A DNA stretch of 5,842 nt, taken from contig CANJDA010000136.1 in the NCBI GenBank assembly GCA_947472705.1, forward strand, positions 1 through 5,842, in the 5' to 3' direction. The position numbers and the translations under genes were made by a program. This DNA is from Flavobacteriaceae bacterium (GTDB lineage Bacteria; Bacteroidota; Bacteroidia; Flavobacteriales; Flavobacteriaceae). The notes under the pieces were generated by a model, which ran no database searches, was not told the origin of the DNA, and was given only the letters and a program-made list of their open reading frames with translations. This document shows positions 1 to 3,979 of this stretch, piece by piece; within the stretch, counting starts at the first letter, position 1, and each line of letters opens with the position of its first letter.

Positions 1-113
1 AAATCTAATTCGTAACTCATTTCATATTTTTTTGTAGTTTCATTTATTTTCATCTTTTCTTGAGCATTGACTAAGGAAAATGAGAAAAAGAAAATTAATA
101 ATAATTTTTTCAT
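1..113 (-). CDS. Secreted protein of unknown function, N-terminal part only
   Basis: The minus strand opens with ATG at 113-111 and stays open to the window edge, giving 37 complete codons. The start of the product is a clear Sec signal peptide: MKK, then a hydrophobic run (LLLIFFFSFSLV) and a likely signal peptidase I site after Asn-Ala (residues 16-17), just before Gln-Glu. This NA|QE form is very common in flavobacterial exported proteins, and no lipobox cysteine is seen. The remaining visible residues are charged and give no family clue. A T-rich tract lies directly upstream of the start. The only good minus-strand -7 box I find is far upstream, at 373-380. Export of the product is well supported; its function cannot be judged from this fragment. 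Confidence 0.75.
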   Translation of the reverse strand, partial: MKKLLLIFFFSFSLVNAQEKMKINETTKKYEMSYELD

Positions 114-310
114 GTTATTTTTTTTTTAGTTTGACTCCTACTTCTTTATTTAATTGGTTTTTCGGATTATTCCCAATTTTTATTTTAAATATTTTACCAT
201 AAATAAACTTATTACCTTCAACTAAAAAACTTTATTATTTAGTATTCTGAATAAAGCACAATACTTCTTTAAATAATTTTCTAGAATAAATAAAAACTAA
301 GTTTAATTCC

Positions 311-337
311 ATTTTCTTTGACAGAAACAAAGAGAAT
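311..337. repeat. Intergenic inverted repeat (10-pair hairpin)
   Basis: Bases 311-320 (ATTTTCTTTG) pair with 328-337 (CAAAGAGAAT) around a 7-base loop. As plus-strand RNA this gives ten pairs, one of them G-U; as DNA the dyad has one mismatch. It is AT-rich, and the interrupted T-rich tract that follows makes it a poor terminator. It could be an operator dyad or a leader hairpin for the minus-strand gene at 113, or chance in AT-rich DNA. Confidence 0.4.
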
Positions 338-372
338 TTATTTTAAACGCTTATTTTCATAATACTTCTTGT

Positions 373-380
373 CAAATATA
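373..380 (-). promoter_or_regulatory. Possible -7 promoter box, minus strand
   Basis: On the minus strand this reads TATATTTG, an exact match to the Bacteroidota -7 consensus TAnnTTTG. No TTG lies at the usual distance (about 17-21 bases) upstream. If used, it would give the partial secreted gene at 113 a leader of roughly 250 bases that includes the hairpin at 311-337. The AT-rich background makes a chance match fairly likely. Confidence 0.25.
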
Positions 381-523
381 TATATTATTTAACAATTGTT
401 GAATTAAATTTAATCGAAATTTCAGTTCAAGTTGTTTCAACTTTAGTGGAGTGAAGATTGTCTGGGTTTATATTTAAAAATCCGTATTTAAACAATAAGA
501 AAATCGATTAAATATTAATTAAC

Positions 524-531
524 TACTTTTG
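524..531 (+). promoter_or_regulatory. -7 promoter box for the small RNA/leader
   Basis: TACTTTTG matches the Bacteroidota -7 element TAnnTTTG exactly and would place transcription start near 537. The -33 region is weak: no TTG lies 17-21 bases upstream. Support comes from position, since a row of hairpins and an intrinsic terminator begin shortly downstream. A one-mismatch alternative, TTCCTTTG at 546-553, would start the RNA near 559. Confidence 0.45.
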
Positions 532-536
532 CCTCG

Positions 537-663
537 AAACAGATTTTCCTTTGATATAATAATAAAATCGGGAGATTGCTAACAGGTCATTTACCAAGCG
601 GTGGTTAGATATTGTAGTAATACTTGCTACAAGAGAAGCCATTCAGAAATGAGTGGCTTTTTT
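537..663 (+). ncRNA. Putative structured small RNA or mRNA leader
   Basis: No convincing ORF lies here, but a row of local hairpins can be drawn. Bases 566-569 pair with 574-577 (AATC, loop GGGA, GATT). Bases 579-583 (CTAAC) pair with 604-608 (GTTAG), with room inside for GGT/ACC. Bases 612-620 (TTGTAGTAA) pair with 624-632 (TTGCTACAA): nine pairs, one G-U, 3-base loop. The last hairpin, 636-659, is an intrinsic terminator. About 565-640 is visibly less AT-rich than the flanking DNA. The RNA may be a free small RNA of about 105-127 nt, or a regulatory leader of the J-domain gene starting at 689, with the terminator acting as an attenuator. I do not recognise a named family. Flavobacterial Rfam motifs such as 6S-Flavo and Flavo-1 are candidates to test. 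The 5' end is a guess from the promoter box. Confidence 0.5.
636..663 (+). terminator. Intrinsic terminator of the small RNA/leader
   Basis: AAGCCATTCA (636-645) pairs with TGAGTGGCTT (650-659) around a GAAA tetraloop. That makes ten pairs with one G-U, followed by TTTT. It ends 25 bases before the ATG at 689, so any transcript from the 524-531 box reaching the J-domain gene must read through it. Confidence 0.85.
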
Positions 664-688
664 ATTTTAGAATAAAAGATTTGTAACT

Positions 689-1141
689 ATGAACATGAAA
701 AAAATTGTTGAGTACAGAGCGTTACTCGGCGTTACTAAGACAGCTACTTTAAAAGAGCTAAAAACTATTTATCGAAATTGCATGAAGGACAGTCACCCTG
801 ATGCAATCTCTGATGATGCAGAACGTCATTTAGCAGAAGAGAGAAGTAAAGAAATAATTGCTGCCTATCATTTTTTGGTAAGTATTGCTCCTGAAACTTT
901 GGAAAAAGATAAAGCAGAGTATACCCGAATCACTTCAAGTACAAATATTGCTGATTTTTATTATGAAAACAGCGTGCTTTATATCACTTTTTTGGATGGA
1001 AATTCATTTGAATACTTTGGCGTTTTACGACCAATTTATATTAAAATGGTGAATGCTGAATCGCCAAGCCGCTTTGCCAGAAGACACATTTATAATGATT
1101 ATATTTATAGAAGTACGTCAAAATTAGTTGCAACTGAATAA
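689..1141 (+). CDS. J-domain (DnaJ-like) / KTSC-domain protein
   Basis: The 150-residue product has two recognisable parts. Residues 7-68 look like a J-domain: helix II is basic (around KELKTIYRNCMKD) and is followed by the intact HPD motif at 36-38, which in the DnaJ family stimulates ATP hydrolysis by an Hsp70/DnaK partner. Residues 83-145 match the KTSC domain, a short module also found at the C-terminus of some lysyl-tRNA synthetases. Its central YxY-like motif appears here as F-E-Y (107-109), followed by FGV and the conserved NAESPSRFARR stretch. KTSC function is unknown, and RNA binding has been suggested. There is no G/F-rich or zinc-finger region, so this is not classical DnaJ. A cytoplasmic co-chaperone role is inferred. 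ATG at 695 is an equally possible start (residue 3). The gene lies 25 bases after a terminator and may be read through from it. Confidence 0.85.
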   Translation: MNMKKIVEYRALLGVTKTATLKELKTIYRNCMKDSHPDAISDDAERHLAEERSKEIIAAYHFLVSIAPETLEKDKAEYTRITSSTNIADFYYENSVLYITFLDGNSFEYFGVLRPIYIKMVNAESPSRFARRHIYNDYIYRSTSKLVATE

Positions 1142-1146
1142 AAATA

Positions 1147-1179
1147 AAAAAGACCTGAGATAAACCCAGGTCTTTTTTT
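1147..1179. terminator. Bidirectional intrinsic terminator
   Basis: AAAAAGACCTG (1147-1157) pairs with CAGGTCTTTTT (1167-1177) around a 9-base loop, with a T run to 1179. The complementary A run on the left supplies the T tract for the opposite strand. It therefore serves both the J-domain gene ending at 1141 and the LRR gene ending at 1208, which converge here. Confidence 0.9.
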
Positions 1180-1207
1180 ACCCAACAAAATTAAAAAAAA
1201 ACAAATA

Positions 1208-2062
1208 TTATTCATCAGCAGCAAAAGCTGAGTTTTTATCGATATTGACTTTTAAAGTAGTAGCAACTCCTTGCTCATTAACCATAGTCATATTAAGCGT
1301 ATCTAATTTAGATAAGTTTTTGGAAACAAATCCATTGAACATATTATAAGAAATATTCATTTCTTTCAAATTGTGCAATTTTTCTAAGTCAAAAGGCACT
1401 GTTCCTTCCATTTTGTTTTCAAACAAACTTAAAGTTTCAAGCGAAGAAAGATTGGCAACTTCTTTTTCCAATTTACCAGTTAATTTATTACTGTTAAGCA
1501 ATAACTCTTTTAAAGATTTTAATTGATAATATGAAGTAGGTATTGTTCCTTCAATTTCATTATTGAATAAAGAAAGTGTTTCTAAACTGGCTAAGTTTCC
1601 AATACCAACTGGCAATGTACCTGTTAGTCTGTTCATATGCATTTCTATAGATCTTAACTTTGTAGCATTTCCAAGTGTTTCAGGCAATGATCCCGACACT
1701 TGATTAAAGGCAATATTCAAAGTGGCTAAGTTTTTCAAATTACCAATAGTTGTTGGTAGTGGCCCAGTAATGTTGTTTCTGAAAAGATTCAAGACTTCAA
1801 GGTTCGTTAAATCACCCAATTCATTAGGCAATTGCCCTACAAGGTTATTATTGATTAATTTGATAGACACAACTTTATCATCCTGGATTCCAATACCATA
1901 CCAAGTAGTTACTGGTGATTTTAAATCCCATTTATTGGTCCATTGAGATCCTTTGGTTGCTTTGTATAATTTTACTAAAGCGTTTTTTTCTGTAGAAGAT
2001 ATTTCTGCAAACATTGAAGCAGAAACTAAAACTATAGATAAGTAGGTAAAAATAGTTTTCAT
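1208..2062 (-). CDS. Exported plant-type leucine-rich-repeat protein
   Basis: The 284-residue product starts with a Sec signal peptide (residues 1-19, likely cut after the Ala of SMFA). An N-terminal cap region follows (about 24-63) with a WYGI motif at 54-57, like the WxGV element before LRRs in plant receptor-like proteins but without its cysteines. Eight full 24-residue repeats then run in strict register, starting at residues 64, 88, 112, 136, 160, 184, 208 and 232. They follow the plant-specific pattern LxxLxLxxNxLxGxLPxxLGNLxx. A ninth, degenerate unit begins at 256 and the protein ends in AADE. No lipobox, transmembrane helix or type IX secretion C-terminal domain is visible, so a periplasmic or soluble secreted location is inferred. 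LRR solenoids bind proteins or glycans; the ligand is unknown. The gene is monocistronic: it converges with the J-domain gene at a shared terminator and diverges from the DUF1761 gene. Confidence 0.9.
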   Translation of the reverse strand: MKTIFTYLSIVLVSASMFAEISSTEKNALVKLYKATKGSQWTNKWDLKSPVTTWYGIGIQDDKVVSIKLINNNLVGQLPNELGDLTNLEVLNLFRNNITGPLPTTIGNLKNLATLNIAFNQVSGSLPETLGNATKLRSIEMHMNRLTGTLPVGIGNLASLETLSLFNNEIEGTIPTSYYQLKSLKELLLNSNKLTGKLEKEVANLSSLETLSLFENKMEGTVPFDLEKLHNLKEMNISYNMFNGFVSKNLSKLDTLNMTMVNEQGVATTLKVNIDKNSAFAADE

Positions 2063-2092
2063 AATGTTAAAGATTTGAGGTTTATGACGGAG

Positions 2093-2123
2093 TAAAACTA
2101 TATAGATATGCGTTTAAAAACAA
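2093..2123 (-). promoter_or_regulatory. Candidate promoter of the LRR gene
   Basis: On the minus strand TAGTTTTA (2100-2093) matches TAnnTTTG at seven of eight positions, with TTG (2123-2121) 20 bases upstream as the -33 element. Transcription would begin near 2087, giving a leader of about 25 bases before the ATG at 2062. Confidence 0.4.
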
Positions 2124-2224
2124 AAATAATCGATGAAATGCATTTTAAGTAAATTAATTTGTGTATTTATCCTACAATATGGATTTATTTTTTAATGTTA
2201 TAAGCTAAAAAATTGGAGGAAAAA

Positions 2225-2253
2225 TTGATTTTAAAATTTATTTTTTACATTTG
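2225..2253 (+). promoter_or_regulatory. Promoter of the DUF1761 gene
   Basis: TTG at 2225-2227, an 18-base spacer, then TACATTTG at 2246-2253, an exact TAnnTTTG -7 box. Predicted start is near 2259, leaving a leader of about 20 bases before ATG 2281. This is the best promoter match in the window. Confidence 0.75.
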
Positions 2254-2280
2254 ATACACTAACCAATAAAACTTAAAATT

Positions 2281-2763
2281 ATGAACATTAATTGGATTGC
2301 AATTTTACTAGCTGCATTGTCAACATTAGTTGTTGGATTTATTTGGTACAACCCGAAAGTATTTGGAAATATCTGGATGAAAGAAGCCGGATTAAAAGAA
2401 GAAGACATGAAAGGTGTCAATATGGTAAAGACATTTAGTCTATCTATAGTCTATGCTTTTTTAATTTCATTCATTTTGCAAATGATGGTAATACACCAAT
2501 TCGGTGCTCTTGGCATGGTTGGCGGAGATCCTTCAAAAGCATTGCCGTCATATAATGCTTTTATGGCTGATTACGGAACAGCATTCAGAACATTCAAACA
2601 TGGAGCTTTACACGGTTTTATGGGTGGATTATTTATGATTTTACCAATTATTGGAACTGGAGCTTTATATGAAAGAAGAAGTTTTAAATATGTTATGATT
2701 TTTGGAGGCTATTGGATAGTTAGCTTTATAATAATGGGAGGAATCATCTGTATGATGCAATAA
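2281..2763 (+). CDS. DUF1761 family integral membrane protein
   Basis: The 160-residue product has four predicted membrane helices at about 5-23, 51-72, 108-129 and 136-158. The end of helix 1 carries the signature WYNPKVFGNIWMKEAG (22-37), which with the helix pattern and length identifies the DUF1761 family of small bacterial membrane proteins. A His-Gly pair (107-108) and HGFMGG (111-116) precede and enter helix 3. The family has no established biochemical role that I know of, and no catalytic motif is evident, so function stays open. No signal peptide is cleaved; helix 1 serves as the membrane anchor. The gene has its own strong promoter (2225-2253) and terminator (2785-2816), so it is probably transcribed alone, with possible read-through into the acyltransferase gene at 2823. 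Confidence 0.85.
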   Translation: MNINWIAILLAALSTLVVGFIWYNPKVFGNIWMKEAGLKEEDMKGVNMVKTFSLSIVYAFLISFILQMMVIHQFGALGMVGGDPSKALPSYNAFMADYGTAFRTFKHGALHGFMGGLFMILPIIGTGALYERRSFKYVMIFGGYWIVSFIIMGGIICMMQ

Positions 2764-2784
2764 TTTAACATTTAATTATATACT

Positions 2785-2816
2785 AATCGCGCTACATTTG
2801 TAGGGCGATTTTTTTT
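2785..2816 (+). terminator. Intrinsic terminator after the DUF1761 gene
   Basis: AATCGC (2785-2790) pairs with GCGATT (2805-2810), and CTAC (2792-2795) with GTAG (2800-2803), around an ATTT loop. A single G-G mismatch separates the two stems. Eight Ts follow the last GC pair (2809-2816). The next gene starts only 6 bases after the T run. Confidence 0.9.
2793..2800 (+). promoter_or_regulatory. Possible -7 box inside the terminator
   Basis: TACATTTG matches TAnnTTTG exactly and repeats the eight bases used in the DUF1761 promoter. It lies within the upper stem and loop of the terminator, and no TTG is found at -33. If active it would start RNA near 2806 with a leader of about 17 bases for the gene at 2823. 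Otherwise that gene depends on read-through. Confidence 0.3.
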
Positions 2817-2822
2817 ACCTTA

Positions 2823-3968
2823 TTGGAAACAACTACCTATAAAATATATACTTCCATTGCACAACTACCCGAATCATGGGATATAGTTGCCACTAAAAAT
2901 GCATTTTTACAAACACCTTACTTAAAGGTTCTTGAAGATTCTGCTCCTACAAACATGCAATGTTTTTATATCGGTGTTTTTGAAAATGCAACACTTATTG
3001 GCGTTGCGTTAGCACAATACTTAAATGTCAACAAATTAGAATCTTTTGGTGATAGGGACAAGTGTTTAAAAACGTATGTTCGAAATTTTATTTTTAAAAA
3101 CTTCGCTGCACATGTTTTGTTTTTAGGGAATAATATGATTACTGGGCAAAATGGTTATCAATTCAACAAAGAAATGGATGATAAAGAAATCAGCAAATTA
3201 CTGGTAAACTGCGCCGATGAGATTATCAACTATTTCAAAAACCAAAAGATTAAAATCCACATTGTTTCCTTCAAAGATTTCTATCAGCACTGCGCCGATG
3301 AAATGAAACAGTATGGATTCGCTCAAATGTATGAATTCAATACGCAACCCAATATGATATTCGAGTTACCTCATAATTGGAAATCCAACGAAGATTATAT
3401 AGCGGCTTTTTCCAAAAAGTACAGAGACCAATACAAACGAGCTCATAAGAAAATAGAAGAAATCAAAACTAGGGAGTTAACTTTGGACGAAATTATTTCA
3501 AATGAAGAACGTATTTATGAACTATACTACCATGTAGCCAAAAATGCACCTTTCAACACTTTCTTCTTAGCCAAAAACCATTTCTCTGCTTTCAAAAAGC
3601 AATGTGATGCTAAATTTGTATTGTGTGGCTATTTCTTGAATGAAACTCTTGTGGGTTTTCACACCTTGTTACTCAACGGAAAAGTATTGGAAACGTATTT
3701 CTTAGGATATGATGAGCAGGTACAAAAAGAAAAAATGCTGTACTTAAACATGCTTTACAACATGACAAAATTTGGCATCGAAAATCAATTTGATAAAATA
3801 GTATTCGGTAGAACAGCTCTAGAAATCAAAAGCTCAATTGGAGCAAATCCTGTATTGATGACGGGATTCATATACCACACCAACAAATGGATTGACAAGT
3901 TCATGTCAAAAATATTCCCAAGACTAGAACCAACTGTAGTTTGGCAGCAACGCCATCCTTTTAAATAG
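2823..3968 (+). CDS. GNAT / FemAB-like acyltransferase
   Basis: The 381-residue product resembles the FemAB-like/GNAT superfamily (Acetyltransf_6 or 'peptidoglycan biosynthesis/recognition' type) common in Flavobacteriaceae. The N-terminal half (about 1-180) forms one lobe, including SAPTNMQCFYIGVFEN (40-55). A basic KYRDQYKRAHKK stretch (199-210), typical of this family, opens the second lobe. The core GNAT-like segment follows: FVLCGYFLNETLVGFHTLLLNGKVLETYFLGYD in pieces over 265-297, then FGRTALEIKSSIGA (328-341). There is no signal peptide, so it is presumably cytoplasmic; the acyl donor and acceptor are unknown. The start is TTG at 2823. The frame is closed by TAA at 2784-2786, and the first in-frame ATG is residue 45, inside conserved sequence, so the rare start codon is the best choice. 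The stop codon touches that of the convergent ABC-F gene. Confidence 0.8.
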   Translation: METTTYKIYTSIAQLPESWDIVATKNAFLQTPYLKVLEDSAPTNMQCFYIGVFENATLIGVALAQYLNVNKLESFGDRDKCLKTYVRNFIFKNFAAHVLFLGNNMITGQNGYQFNKEMDDKEISKLLVNCADEIINYFKNQKIKIHIVSFKDFYQHCADEMKQYGFAQMYEFNTQPNMIFELPHNWKSNEDYIAAFSKKYRDQYKRAHKKIEEIKTRELTLDEIISNEERIYELYYHVAKNAPFNTFFLAKNHFSAFKKQCDAKFVLCGYFLNETLVGFHTLLLNGKVLETYFLGYDEQVQKEKMLYLNMLYNMTKFGIENQFDKIVFGRTALEIKSSIGANPVLMTGFIYHTNKWIDKFMSKIFPRLEPTVVWQQRHPFK

Positions 3969-3979
3969 TTACAAACTAT
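3965..3979. repeat. Inverted repeat across two abutting stop codons
   Basis: ATAGTT (3965-3970) and AACTAT (3974-3979) form a perfect 6-bp inverted repeat with an ACA loop. It covers the TAG ending the acyltransferase gene and the TAA (minus strand) ending the ABC-F gene. It has no GC-rich stem and no T run on either side, so it is not a standard terminator. Confidence 0.5.

Larger units (their letters stand above)
114..523. other. Gene-free AT-rich intergenic region
   Basis: I find no open frame of useful length on either strand. Minus-strand ATGs at 200 and near 357 run into stops after only 5-6 codons. The region holds a 10-pair inverted repeat (311-337), a minus-strand TAnnTTTG match (373-380), short palindromes at 391-400 and 403-414, and a 6-bp inverted repeat with a 3-base loop (429-434 with 438-443). 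About 421-470 is less AT-rich than its surroundings, but I recognise nothing in it. Confidence 0.6.

Noticed and set aside
260..370. Ten-base direct repeat (260-269 and 361-370)
   Set aside because: A single pair of short AT-rich repeats with nothing flanking it; not enough to suggest an insertion or attachment site.
391..414. Perfect palindromes AACAATTGTT (391-400) and ATTAAATTTAAT (403-414)
   Set aside because: They are short, almost purely A/T and expected by chance in DNA of this composition; there is no adjacent gene to suggest an operator.
523..642. A 39-codon minus-strand open frame opposite the structured RNA
   Set aside because: It starts inside the terminator stem and shows no signal peptide, promoter or recognisable motif. 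The plus-strand hairpins and terminator explain the region better.
537..663. Identification as 6S RNA, tmRNA or a tRNA
   Set aside because: A row of small local hairpins does not resemble the long single rod of 6S RNA, and no cloverleaf or tag-peptide frame is visible. A covariance scan is needed before naming it.
1722..1946. Plus-strand open frame opposite the LRR gene
   Set aside because: It is a shadow of the LRR coding sequence on the other strand, with no domain or regulatory support.
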